A program made the translations under genes and the position numbers. From Candidatus Borrarchaeum weybense (lineage in GTDB: Archaea > Asgardarchaeota > Sifarchaeia > Borrarchaeales > Borrarchaeaceae): a stretch of DNA of 64,000 nt. Location: the NCBI GenBank assembly GCA_019057385.1, contig JAHQJS010000003.1:83212-147211 (forward strand), given 5' to 3'. Positions 41,464 through 50,670 of this stretch are shown here, piece after piece. Within the stretch, counting starts at the first letter, position 1; every line of letters starts with the position of its first letter. The notes under the pieces were generated by a model, which saw only the letters and a program-made list of their open reading frames with translations, was not told the DNA's origin and did no database searches.

Positions 41464-42285
41464 TTGTTGTCAAACCTTCCATTGAGTTTATGTAAACTAT
41501 TCGCAGTTCAGCCCTTCAAGTTATTAGGAAAACGATTTTGTCCTTCTAATTTGATAAATCCATGCAATTATTATGAAGATTTGGATTTATCACCAGAAGA
41601 AATTTCTGCTGGAGCTAAAGGTTTCGCTGCTATAATCTTTCTCATTACTATCAGCATATCACTCATCTGGAGATTAGGTCCTTTTTTATATCTTTCAATA
41701 GCCCTTCTTATGGCCTATATAACTCATGGATTACTAATGCGTGCTCTCCCACTAAGATACGCTTATGAAAGGCTAACCATTGAAAAATATGCGGATTTGA
41801 TCCTGAATACCATGCTCTTAGCGTTACTTGCCGGATCAACATTCGATGCCATCTATTTCGTAGCTAAAAGTGACTTTCCACAGGTATCACAGGATTTTGA
41901 AAGGATCCTATATCAGGTTAATAATAATGAGCCGCCAGAAAAACTTCTCTTGGACTACGCCTATAAACAGCCATCAACTACCCTGCGCAAACATATCGCT
42001 ACTCTGTTTTCTATCAATGACTTAGATTCTGCAATTGAAATGATGAAAGAGTCAACCCAGTTTGAAGTACGTAACGCATATGATCAGTTTACTCTTGAAT
42101 TGGATAGTCGATTTGCCCTATCTATAGGTGTTTCTACTTTTATGCCAATTTTTATGGGCTTATTTCTCATTGTTTATGGGCTTGCTAGTTCACCTTTCAT
42201 TCTACTTACAGTACCAATGCATATTTTTCTAATACGTTTTCTTAAAAACCAAGTTCTAAGTAACAAAGTGGAGTTAGTCGGATGA
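41464..42285 (+). CDS. TadC/FlaJ-like platform membrane protein, first
   Basis: The 273-residue protein has three to four membrane helices at about 60-100 and 220-265 separated by a soluble helical region, the T2SSF fold of pilus platform proteins. It begins with a TTG (no good ATG in reach) 30 bp after the ATPase gene, and its stop overlaps the next gene by 4 bp. The pair TadB/TadC-like looks like a two-gene version of FlaJ. Confidence 0.75.
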   Translation: MLSNLPLSLCKLFAVQPFKLLGKRFCPSNLINPCNYYEDLDLSPEEISAGAKGFAAIIFLITISISLIWRLGPFLYLSIALLMAYITHGLLMRALPLRYAYERLTIEKYADLILNTMLLALLAGSTFDAIYFVAKSDFPQVSQDFERILYQVNNNEPPEKLLLDYAYKQPSTTLRKHIATLFSINDLDSAIEMMKESTQFEVRNAYDQFTLELDSRFALSIGVSTFMPIFMGLFLIVYGLASSPFILLTVPMHIFLIRFLKNQVLSNKVELVG

Positions 42286-42992
42286 AATCCTTACTTAAAA
42301 CCACAATTTCGTCATCCTCAACCGATGAGGAACTGAGTGAAGTTGCTAATTTCCTCAGTTATTTTGCCGATGAATTGAAATTAGGTATCTGTCCAGAACA
42401 GGCCTATAGATATGCGTTGGGGAAATATAATGGATCTTTAAAGCCAATTTTTATGGATGGCGCCCGCCAATTAGTTATAGGGGCACAACCTCTAAAACAG
42501 GTACTAATGGGTATTGCAAATTCCCTAAGTAGTTTGAATAGCAATTATTTCCTTCAACTTAGTTGTAAGTTCTTGGAAAAGGATTCGATGGAAGCAGGTA
42601 GAATATTGATGTCTATGATCAGAACCTTAGAAGAGAATTCCACTCTGATTAAGAAACGTAGCCAGTTTATGCGCGCAAAAAATCTTAAGACAAAGATTTT
42701 GTCATTAGCTACCTCACTAGTATTGGGTTACGTAGCAGCCCTTACACCCCTATTTGCAATGCTATTCTTGCTCCGTCAGCAAAATATAGGTGAGATTACA
42801 ACAACCTTGAACTTTAGTCCTTTAGTTTTTTGGCCAGCCATTGCAAGCTTCTTCTTCATTGGCATTCTCACGTCATATCAACTCGCTGAATTCACTGAAG
42901 GAGAATCATCTTGGCCAATGCTTTTTCTTTCCGCCTTGATTTTTGTTATTACATTTTTACTAACTAGAAGCCTCTTGGCAATCTTAATCTAA
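42282..42992 (+). CDS. TadC/FlaJ-like platform membrane protein, second
   Basis: A 236-residue protein, with a soluble helical T2SSF-type region first (LSEVANFLSYFADELKLGICP) and three hydrophobic helices at the end. Translationally coupled to the upstream gene. Together the three genes form an ATPase-platform-platform operon as in Tad-type systems. Confidence 0.75.
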   Translation: MKSLLKTTISSSSTDEELSEVANFLSYFADELKLGICPEQAYRYALGKYNGSLKPIFMDGARQLVIGAQPLKQVLMGIANSLSSLNSNYFLQLSCKFLEKDSMEAGRILMSMIRTLEENSTLIKKRSQFMRAKNLKTKILSLATSLVLGYVAALTPLFAMLFLLRQQNIGEITTTLNFSPLVFWPAIASFFFIGILTSYQLAEFTEGESSWPMLFLSALIFVITFLLTRSLLAILI

Positions 42993-43001
42993 TAACTGCG
43001 T

Positions 43002-43580
43002 GAACTACCTCACGCTAAAGCAGTGAGGCTTCCTGCTTCCACGACCGAACTTGCTGTCACATAGGGAATACCATTTAAGTATTCCAGTGATACCACAGTA
43101 GAGGATTCAGTCTCCACAGGCTTAACATCCCTACGTCCCGTAGGTACAACCACGTGTTGGTTTAATCCTTCGGTCTCGATATTCACACTGGCATTATGGT
43201 CTCTGTCCATCACTAACCCACAGACCTCACAGACATAGACTCGTTCATCCAACCCGATTTCCCGGATATTACCGCAACGCGAACAGGTTTTGGTAGAAGG
43301 AAACCACCGATCCACTTTAATCGCAGTCTAATGGAGTATGCACCTTTACTTCAAGTGTGCGTGTGATCCCTCCTTCGGAATGCGGCTGATAGCATGCTCT
43401 GAACTGTGACACTACCAAAAGTCTTAGTGTTGGAGGTAGCGATCCCAGCCTTTCACTCGCTAGTCATCTTAGTATAAGAGGCACACCACTATTAAAGTAT
43501 TAGACAGACCCCTTAATGAAAGTGAACATACACACCTACCGCAATTCATCACCAAGCTGAAGCTGTGGTGCTTTCTTGCT
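43002..43580 (-). mobile_element. IS200/IS605-type tnpB element, deleted
   Basis: A 579-bp element with palindrome-containing ends: on the minus strand GCCTCACTGC-TTTAGC-GTGAGG followed by TAGTTCAC at the right end, and CACCACAGCTTCAGCTTGGTG near the left end. It keeps only the last quarter of tnpB (43010-43315) and noncoding DNA. The ends match the shorter derivative at 15909-16212. The right-end sequence would correspond to the omega (re)RNA scaffold of a TnpB system. Confidence 0.75.
43010..43315 (-). pseudogene. tnpB: TnpB C-terminal fragment (truncated RNA-guided nuclease)
   Basis: 101 codons from DRWFPSTKTCSRCGNI through YVCEVCGLVMDRDHNAS, the zinc finger and final RuvC Asp region of TnpB. 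The upstream three quarters, including the first RuvC Asp and Glu, are missing, so no nuclease can be made. The Asp in DRDHNAS, which is the third RuvC residue, is intact. Confidence 0.85.
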
Positions 43581-43649
43581 TTGTTCAAGTAAATATATAA
43601 GAAAAAATGTTCATTTGTTTAAGTTAATTCGTAAGAGAGGCGCTGGAAC

Positions 43650-44708
43650 GTGAAGTTTCAAGTTCACGATATGGATGGATGGGCAAGAAGTGGAACTTTG
43701 CATGTTAATGGAAAAATATTACAGAGTCCATGTATATTCCTTGGACATTCATTGAATCGAGGAAACCCTCTATCTTGGCACTATTTCGATGTTGAGAGTA
43801 TATTGCTTAATGCTTATGACCTATCAGTCCAAAAAATTGATTTTGTTCGTGTTCGTAAAATCTTGGGTTTTAATGGCGTACTAATGATGGACTCAGGTGG
43901 CTATCAGATTCAACGATTCAAAAGAAATATTGATCGAAAGACAATTATTCAAATCCAAGAGACAAGCAAGCCAGATATCGCTATACCATTAGATTACCCA
44001 TTAACTCCTAAAATGAAGAATGATGAAATCGATAAGAATATTGAGAAGACTTCAAGGAGCAATGAATATTGGAGGAAGCATTATCCGAATGATTTCATTC
44101 CAGTGATCCATGGATACAATGAAAAATATCTCATCGACCAAATAAATAATTTAGAAAACACAGCCTTTCTTGCAATTGGCAGTTTCGTGCCGATTTTAAT
44201 GTACTCTGATCGAAAAAGTTTAGTCGATTTACTCATCACTATAAGAAAAAAGTACCCCGACGTCTTTATTCATTTCTTTGGTGTTTCGTATCTTGTTGCT
44301 TTTCTTTTGTTTCTCCTAGGTGCCGATAGTGTAGATACATCTGCACACCTACATAATGCACGGTTTGGAAGTATACATTTGCAACATACAGGACCTCGTG
44401 CAATTGCATCTAATACAAAGAAAAGAAAGCGGCCTTCAGCACATAAAATATTAGATGAAGAAGCATTTCTCAATGAAAATTGTGGATGCCCTATCTGCCA
44501 TTATTTAGAATTTGATAACCTTAAAGTAAGAGGAGTCCGTGGATTACAATTGAGAGGAATTCATAACGCATGGGTGTATAAATCTGCACCAGCAGAATTA
44601 AGAAAAACTATCAAAGAAAAAAAAACCGCTAAGGTTATTGAGAAGATATTTTCCCAATCAGGACTAAATTACCTTTACAAATATGCCAAACGAAAGTACC
44701 TTACATAA
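43650..44708 (+). CDS. Second TGT-like protein (queuine/archaeosine transglycosylase superfamily)
   Basis: A 352-residue protein with the TGT TIM-barrel signature: MMDSGGYQI (about 77-85, as DSGGFQ), a PDIAIPLDYP segment, a GADSVDTSAHLHNARFG region and the zinc site CGCPIC with a downstream His. It lacks the C-terminal domains of the archaeosine TGT at 4295-5959 and differs strongly from it. Short divergent TGT-like proteins include DpdA enzymes that insert 7-deazaguanines into DNA. Whether this one acts on tRNA or DNA is not visible, and no other dpd-like gene is near. Starts with GTG. It converges with the TFB gene (8-bp overlap). Confidence 0.75.
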   Translation: MKFQVHDMDGWARSGTLHVNGKILQSPCIFLGHSLNRGNPLSWHYFDVESILLNAYDLSVQKIDFVRVRKILGFNGVLMMDSGGYQIQRFKRNIDRKTIIQIQETSKPDIAIPLDYPLTPKMKNDEIDKNIEKTSRSNEYWRKHYPNDFIPVIHGYNEKYLIDQINNLENTAFLAIGSFVPILMYSDRKSLVDLLITIRKKYPDVFIHFFGVSYLVAFLLFLLGADSVDTSAHLHNARFGSIHLQHTGPRAIASNTKKRKRPSAHKILDEEAFLNENCGCPICHYLEFDNLKVRGVRGLQLRGIHNAWVYKSAPAELRKTIKEKKTAKVIEKIFSQSGLNYLYKYAKRKYLT

Positions 44709-45717
44709 TTATGGGGGTTTCTTGTTGACCTTTGACATATTTTTTCAATAAAGTGCAATAATGATCGCGGACACTGTATTCGGCGACATTTAATATTTTT
44801 GCCAATAATTTTTGAGTGAGGACAGATCGTCTTTTACTCTGTTTCGCAATCAATAAATCAGCACCATAAATCACTGAGGCTGCAAAGATGTATGGATGTC
44901 TACCGCCGCGTTGTTCTGCAGTGATACTTTCTAAAAGCATGTATGCCGTTTTCATAAGATATGTTTGATACTCTGAAGGAGACCATAACCGACGCTTAAT
45001 GCGCAGTGCGACCTCAGGGTGTCTAACAATCTTGCTAACAAGTCGAGGGATATAATCTTCGCTTTTCCTTCTTTTTAATTCAATTCCTGGAGTTTTTTTC
45101 AACATCTCAATAATACGCATTACTTTATTAATAGGAATTCTATGTCCAAGTTGTCTAAATGCAGTTACAACTTCTTGTAGTGTAATAGGTACTCGCATTT
45201 CACGGATGGCTATGAAAAGTGCTGCAACCATTAAGACAGGATGAGTTGAAACTTCTTTGTGGTCAGCGTTTTTAAGGCTCTTTCTATAAATATAAGCGGC
45301 TCTCTGTTTTGTTTTATCAGATAACTGAAGCAAGGTAACTGCACGATTTAATGATTTTAATACTCTGTACTGGGACTCCTTATGACGTATACGTGCTCTA
45401 AAATTGTAAATTCGGTTTAATTTCCTGAAATAGAGTTCTTTTTCCTTTGTAAGTAAATTTCCCTGATGATCTCTTGTATTTTTTTCCTTAAAATTGCCGA
45501 TGTAACTACCTATCCCATCAATAATATCTATTCTATTGCCTGGGCTGACATATTGTTTTGATAACTCGTTTCTATCTGTTCTTACCGAAATGATATAGTC
45601 CTGAGGTACATACTGGATATCAGCCACTAGACCACATTTTTCACAAACATAGAGCCCTCTGTTTAGTACTATTTTACCTCTACATTCAGGACATGTTTGA
45701 AGAATACATTCAGTCAT
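44701..45717 (-). CDS. tfb: Transcription initiation factor B (TFB)
   Basis: A 338-residue TFIIB homologue. The zinc ribbon CPECRGKI...CEKCGLV (about 9-30) is followed by a B-reader/linker region and two cyclin folds (about 110-200 and 215-310). It recruits RNA polymerase to TBP-bound promoters. The second repeat contains the HTH that contacts the BRE. Some archaea have several TFBs; this is the only one in the window. Confidence 0.92.
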   Translation of the reverse strand: MTECILQTCPECRGKIVLNRGLYVCEKCGLVADIQYVPQDYIISVRTDRNELSKQYVSPGNRIDIIDGIGSYIGNFKEKNTRDHQGNLLTKEKELYFRKLNRIYNFRARIRHKESQYRVLKSLNRAVTLLQLSDKTKQRAAYIYRKSLKNADHKEVSTHPVLMVAALFIAIREMRVPITLQEVVTAFRQLGHRIPINKVMRIIEMLKKTPGIELKRRKSEDYIPRLVSKIVRHPEVALRIKRRLWSPSEYQTYLMKTAYMLLESITAEQRGGRHPYIFAASVIYGADLLIAKQSKRRSVLTQKLLAKILNVAEYSVRDHYCTLLKKYVKGQQETPIIM

Positions 45718-46107
45718 TTAAATCCTCCAAGAAACTCTTTTCCTTCAGGGACTCAATCAAGTAATTTCAAAATCTGTTCATTTTTATTAATAATGTTATT
45801 TGATCTTATAAGTATTTTTAAAAAAGAATATCTATTTGATTGAACAAATAGTTCGTTAGATAGAACCTACGTAGTCTACAGAGATTAGCGAATGTAATAT
45901 ATGACGGATCTAAAATCTATTTTTTTGCACTCCTCTGGTATTTTTTAGCATGAAAGCGGCGCAAATACTTTAAAGATAAAAATTGAAAGATGTTGTTAAT
46001 AATCCTTTTTAGGAGTTGCATAAAAAAGACTAAATATACAAAAATCTATTTAGATTCTAAGATATATTATTTAAAAAAAGATTTTCCTACGATACGGAGG
46101 CGCTTCT
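45718..46107. other. Divergent promoter region between tfb and roadblock gene
   Basis: AT-rich spacer of 390 bp with no coding frame or RNA gene. It must contain both divergent promoters; the GGAGG preceding the GTG at 46108 is the only clear site. Confidence 0.55.
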
Positions 46108-46488
46108 GTGTTTAAACTTAGTCCAAAAAAGCAACGTGATTTAACTGAAATCTTAAGAGAAGTCGTAAATTATGCAGAGCTTGAGGCGATTGCTGTTATC
46201 ACCAAAGAGGGATTACATCTTGCCTTTTTTGCTGCAGGAAAGGTGGACTCTGATCTCTTATCTGCTATATCAGCAGCCATATTAAGTACTGGAGAAATGG
46301 CTGTTGATAAAATGGGGTTTGAAAAACTGTCTGAAGTAATAGTAAGAGGAAAATCAGGCTATATAATCTTAACAGATGCAGGAAAGTTTGTACTTATTGG
46401 CGCTGGCCGTGAGGCAACAAGCCTTGGACTCTCTGTGAGAGTATTGAGGGCCTATGCAAAACGTGTTACTGATCTACTCTCTAAGTAG
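46108..46488 (+). CDS. Roadblock/LC7 domain protein
   Basis: The 126-residue single-domain Roadblock protein has the fold's signature order: helix, then LEAIAVITKEGLHLAF, an ISAAILSTGE helix, GYIILTDAG and a last helix. Roadblock proteins form dimers that regulate small GTPases (as MglB does for MglA) and are abundant in Asgard genomes. GTG start with GGAGG upstream. A separate Arf-like GTPase lies at 61426. Confidence 0.88.
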   Translation: MFKLSPKKQRDLTEILREVVNYAELEAIAVITKEGLHLAFFAAGKVDSDLLSAISAAILSTGEMAVDKMGFEKLSEVIVRGKSGYIILTDAGKFVLIGAGREATSLGLSVRVLRAYAKRVTDLLSK

Positions 46489-46740
46489 TTTAAATTATGA
46501 ATGAGATAAAGTTTAACGAAGTTATGCAAATTATTTTTAGTTGAAAATTTATAGTTTTTAAAAAATTATTTAACAAGAATTTGCTTTCTGTATTCATTTA
46601 TAATAAAAGCGATTTCTTTAATAAATCTAGAACTTAACGTGTAAATCAATACTAACTTAAGTTTGCAGTATCCAAAACTCACAAAGTAATTCCGACAAAT
46701 CATATATTGCTTAAAGATTTTCTCTTTAACGTGATTTAGA

Positions 46741-48930
46741 ATGATCGATAGTAAATCCATATCACAAATATCTTTAGACGATATTCCAAAAATTGGTCCA
46801 AAATTAAAACAAAAACTTCTTAGCCATTTTGGATCAGAAGAAGCCGCCCTTCGTGCAATCGTCAATGCAGATATTGCCCGTTTAACTTCAATTCCGCTAT
46901 TGGGTAGCAAGTTAGCAATGTCCATCGTCATGTCAGCCTATGATTTACTTGAGGGTATAAGGCTTGAAACAGTCTTGGTAACTGAAGATATTAGAAAAAT
47001 CTATACACAAATACTAGATCTCATCCGTCCATATGCCAATACTTCATTTTCAAAACACAAAATGGCCCTCTTATTCCCATTACCACCTACTCACATTGAT
47101 AAAATAAAGGAGCGTCAAAAGACCTTTCTAAATGCTAAAGAATTAATAGAAGAACTTGGGGAAGAAGATATAAGTCGAATCTGTAGCTTTCTCTCAAGAA
47201 TGAAACCAATTGAAATACAAGAATATAAAACTCGAATTACAGATCGTGTCCTCTTAACTGATGATAAGGAAACCTATGAACGATTGATTACGCACGAAAT
47301 TAATGACGTATATAATATTAGTTTCGTGGATTCACCTCAGGAATCTCTGGACTATATTCAAACTTATGATTATATCATTTATATCGCTCACAAGCATGAA
47401 CTTGATTTTCTTGATAAAGGCTCAAATGTAGAAATAGTTTCCAAAAGTATTTCTGAAGATGAATTACTTCCAGAGAAAACTCTCTTCTTTTATTCCATTA
47501 ATTATGATGTCATTCTGGCTGCTTTTGACTTGGTTGAATTATTTTGGAGTTCATCTAATGATAAATTAAGAGAAATCGTAAATCAAGTTGAAATTCAATC
47601 GACTAGCACCATTAAGGCTATTATGAAGAATATCAAGCCTAATGGTGAAATAGCAGATGAATATGATCCTGAATTGGATCGTTTAAGATCTATATTAAGG
47701 GATTTTGATGGGCTCGTTTCCGATATCGAACTTTGGATTAATAAAGAACTTGTAGATAAACTTTCACAAAGTTCTCTAACAATAGAAGGCAATGAGATTC
47801 TTAACCTAATCAAGGCTTTTGGTTCAGAAACAGGATCCCCTCAACAATTCCAACATTATTTAAAAGATAATATCAGCGATTTAATGACTGACATTATCCA
47901 AGAAGCTGAAGATAAACTCTGTAATCAACTAAATTTCAAAGATGAAGAAGTTGAGTGGCTAGACAATCTCTTTCCAAGAGAATTGATGTATCCCATCGAA
48001 ATTAATCAAAAAAAGAGAAGACAAATCATTGATAATATTCGAAAGAAATTTGTTGCACGAAAGTATCAACTTCTAAAAGAACTTGCTAACAAAGGCAAAA
48101 TTCATATCTCCTTTATTCAGCAAATTGTAGAGACTCTACTTGACTTTGATTTATTCTTTGCTATAGGAAGATTTTCTAAAGAATATCAGTTATTATCGCC
48201 TACAATTGATACAATACACACAGGAATTGGTTTCCAAAAAGGTGTAAACCTATTTCTAAAGAATGAAGAACTTGAGGGTAAAGGAAGAGTAATACCCATT
48301 GATTATATTATTGGCAATGTGCCTCTTGCTCTAGAAGGGACTAATCAACAGCGAATTGCCGTTTTAAGTGGTGCAAACTCTGGAGGTAAGTCATGTACAC
48401 TTCAGTTGATCGGTCAAATTGCCATTTTGGCACAAATGGGACTACCTGTCCCTACTAGTGCTGCTTTCTCGTCTGTTTTTGAAGAAATCTATTATTTTTC
48501 AAAATCTGTTGGAATACTTAGTGCTGGGGCTTTTGAATCCACATTAAAAAGATTTGCAGAGGTTATACTTAGCCCTCAAAGCAAACTTATTCTAGTTGAT
48601 GAATTTGAATCGATAACGGAACCTGGAGCTGGCGCAAAGGTTATTGGTGGCATTTTAGAAATGCTTTATAAAAATGAAAAATGCTGTGCAGTCTTTGTAA
48701 GTCATTTAGCTGGTGAAATATCTCAAACTATTAAAGATCTTATTAGAATTGACGGTATTGAAGCAAGTGGATTAGATGAAAACCTTGAACTCATTGTTGA
48801 GCGAACACCAAAATTTAATCATTTAGCTAAGAGCACGCCTGAGTTAATAGTTGAAAAACTATATCGATCGACAGATCGAGATAACGAGAAAGAAATCTAC
48901 GAGGATTTGCTAAATATAATTAAAAAGTAA
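46741..48930 (+). CDS. MutS-family ATPase with N-terminal HhH domain (archaeal MutS2/MutS5-like)
   Basis: A 729-residue protein. Residues 1-70 form a helix-hairpin-helix unit (IPKIGPKLKQKLLSHFGS); the middle is a long helical, coiled-coil-rich region. The C-terminal 250 residues are the MutS ATPase: Walker A GANSGGKSC, Walker B LILVDEFES and the SHLAGE signature His. It lacks the MutS1 mismatch-recognition domain and a Smr nuclease domain, so a role in recombination control or branched DNA is more likely than classic mismatch repair. It stands alone, with a 250-bp spacer upstream. Confidence 0.85.
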   Translation: MIDSKSISQISLDDIPKIGPKLKQKLLSHFGSEEAALRAIVNADIARLTSIPLLGSKLAMSIVMSAYDLLEGIRLETVLVTEDIRKIYTQILDLIRPYANTSFSKHKMALLFPLPPTHIDKIKERQKTFLNAKELIEELGEEDISRICSFLSRMKPIEIQEYKTRITDRVLLTDDKETYERLITHEINDVYNISFVDSPQESLDYIQTYDYIIYIAHKHELDFLDKGSNVEIVSKSISEDELLPEKTLFFYSINYDVILAAFDLVELFWSSSNDKLREIVNQVEIQSTSTIKAIMKNIKPNGEIADEYDPELDRLRSILRDFDGLVSDIELWINKELVDKLSQSSLTIEGNEILNLIKAFGSETGSPQQFQHYLKDNISDLMTDIIQEAEDKLCNQLNFKDEEVEWLDNLFPRELMYPIEINQKKRRQIIDNIRKKFVARKYQLLKELANKGKIHISFIQQIVETLLDFDLFFAIGRFSKEYQLLSPTIDTIHTGIGFQKGVNLFLKNEELEGKGRVIPIDYIIGNVPLALEGTNQQRIAVLSGANSGGKSCTLQLIGQIAILAQMGLPVPTSAAFSSVFEEIYYFSKSVGILSAGAFESTLKRFAEVILSPQSKLILVDEFESITEPGAGAKVIGGILEMLYKNEKCCAVFVSHLAGEISQTIKDLIRIDGIEASGLDENLELIVERTPKFNHLAKSTPELIVEKLYRSTDRDNEKEIYEDLLNIIKK

Positions 48931-49003
48931 AAAAATGAGTCAGAGATAATTTGTGGGAACTATGAAATAAGAGCACCTCTCATTATTAACGAAGAAGAGT
49001 TTT

Positions 49004-49270
49004 TTATACAAAGAGGCTAATCCAGATACCAGTATCCAAGTAAAGAAATAGCATAAACAATAAGAATCCACCGAATATCATTTTCTTGCCATTCCTTTCA
49101 TCGATGCCTGACATGTAACATATGAGTCCAATAGCAAAGACAAAACCGCCAACCATCCAACCCAATCGGAAGATAAAAATCATTGTATCTGTTAATGTAT
49201 CTGTTAACAAAGTAGGAAGACTTTGAAGACGATCTAATTTCGACCATGGATCTCCATTCTCGCTTTGCAT
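49004..49270 (-). CDS. Small two-helix membrane protein, function unknown
   Basis: An 88-residue protein with two hydrophobic segments (FRLGWMVGGFVFAIGLICYM and the last 25 residues) separated by a short charged loop (SGIDERNGKK). The composition and helix layout look like a real membrane protein, but it matches no family I know and has no operon partner. Confidence 0.45.
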   Translation of the reverse strand: MQSENGDPWSKLDRLQSLPTLLTDTLTDTMIFIFRLGWMVGGFVFAIGLICYMSGIDERNGKKMIFGGFLLFMLFLYLDTGIWISLFV

Positions 49271-49366
49271 ATTGCGTCAACTCACACGCTATTAAAAAAT
49301 GTATATAAAAAACCAGCGCTTTTCATTTTCTATATTTTAAAACTGAAAATTCAAGAGATTTACAGT

Positions 49367-49810
49367 GACATCCTCCCCACCCTTTCGGTTGGGGCTTCCA
49401 GCTTTCCACTGCAGTTCTCGCTCTCTCACGGGAGGCGACGCTTCGCCACTGTCACTACACTTATGGGCTTACGGAAACTTACCAGGTTGCACACGCTGCT
49501 CACCCTTATCCTGCCCCTTCTTTATCTGCCTGCAGGATGCTATTGATCTATTACCTGCCTGACCGACAGGTTAGCAAACTGTAAACAACAAGGGGAATAT
49601 CTTGCCAAGCTGGATAAGACCTCATACACGGACATCCTTACGTTTAGCCCTGTCACGTGCTGACTGGTCGCTTACAGGAGGATATACCTCCACCCAGTCG
49701 GGCATTACGGGTACACTCATGGTACCATATATAGAGGGTTCAAGTAACTATAAAAAGACATCAACTTTCATCCCCTCCCTCTCGGAAGGAGATTTCCCGC
49801 CGATAAAGTT
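49367..49810 (-). mobile_element. Degenerate IS200/IS605-related element without coding capacity
   Basis: On the minus strand the right end reads GGAAGCCCCAACC-GAAA-GGGTGGGGAGG followed by ATGTCAC, the hairpin and terminal sequence common at right ends of tnpB/iscB elements. The left part has a GGCGGGAAATC/GGGAGGGGATG-like region. The interior is GC-richer than its surroundings but has no intact transposase, TnpB or IscB frame. The left boundary is approximate. Confidence 0.5.
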
Positions 49811-49940
49811 AAAGATTAACTATTAAGAAATAATACATAGTTCGTTAAGAATAGCTTGTTATTTCCGGTAACAAAATTGCAGAACTTTTCAGTATAAACT
49901 TAATCAGTTAATTCAACAGGTAAAATTGCTGGTAAGTTAA

Positions 49941-50624
49941 ATGAAATTCGTGGACAAAATAAAAACCTCAGAATTTTTCATGCTTTTCGAAATCGCGAAA
50001 CTGGGTGCTCTAGAGAAAACGATAAAATTGACATCTGTACGAATTAGTGAAATATTTGCATTTAGCCAGCAAACTAGTGCAAGAAAACTTAGAAATTTAG
50101 AGCAATTGGGATGGATAAGCAGAGAAATTGTTCCAAAAGGGCAATTAATACGAATAACAAAGGAAGGAAGAGAAGTATTACAGAAAGTGTATTCAAATCT
50201 CAGTATTTTGTTCGTTAATCGGTTTCCTCCTGTAGTACTTGAAGGAGAAGTGTTTACGGGATTAGGAGAAGGTTCATATTATATCCAAAAGGAAGGCTAC
50301 TTAAAACAATTTAAGGAACAACTAGGCTTTACGCCTTATCCTGGAACACTAAATTTACGGCTTAGATCTAAAGCTGATATCAACGCAAAACAAGATCTTA
50401 GTACCATACCACACATCCCAATTGAGGGGTGGTCTAATGGTCAAAGAACCTATGGACCAGTCAAAGTATATCGTACTATGATCAACAATAAAGCCAGGGG
50501 GGCATTGTTGGACGCGGATCGCAGCCATTATGGTGAAGATGTTGTTGAGATCATAGCCCCAGAGTTTCTACGAAACATATTGGGATTAAAAGATGGAGAT
50601 ATTGTGCAATTATTATTTATCTAA
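49941..50624 (+). CDS. ribK: CTP-dependent riboflavin kinase with N-terminal HTH (RbkR type)
   Basis: A 227-residue protein. Residues 1-90 are a winged helix (VRISEIFAFSQQTSARKLRNL). Residues 95-227 are the archaeal CTP-dependent riboflavin kinase domain (GEVFTGLGEGSYYI, GFTPYPGTLNLRL). This fusion is the archaeal RbkR architecture, in which the kinase that makes FMN also represses riboflavin genes. The start is an ATG with GGTAAG upstream. Confidence 0.92.
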   Translation: MKFVDKIKTSEFFMLFEIAKLGALEKTIKLTSVRISEIFAFSQQTSARKLRNLEQLGWISREIVPKGQLIRITKEGREVLQKVYSNLSILFVNRFPPVVLEGEVFTGLGEGSYYIQKEGYLKQFKEQLGFTPYPGTLNLRLRSKADINAKQDLSTIPHIPIEGWSNGQRTYGPVKVYRTMINNKARGALLDADRSHYGEDVVEIIAPEFLRNILGLKDGDIVQLLFI

Positions 50625-50670
50625 CTTCATAATAGAAATCCTTCTTTATTTGACAACTAAAAGAAGTAAT

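Noticed and set aside
43010..43580. Functional TnpB nuclease
   Set aside because: Only the C-terminal quarter remains; the first two RuvC acidic residues are missing.
46566..46931. Minus-strand reading frame over the start of the MutS-like gene
   Set aside because: Overlaps the HhH-coding region antisense and has no family similarity.
49602..49826. Short plus-strand frames in the 49.4-49.8 kb region
   Set aside because: They lie in a transposon relic with terminal hairpin and show no known transposase, TnpB or IscB motif.
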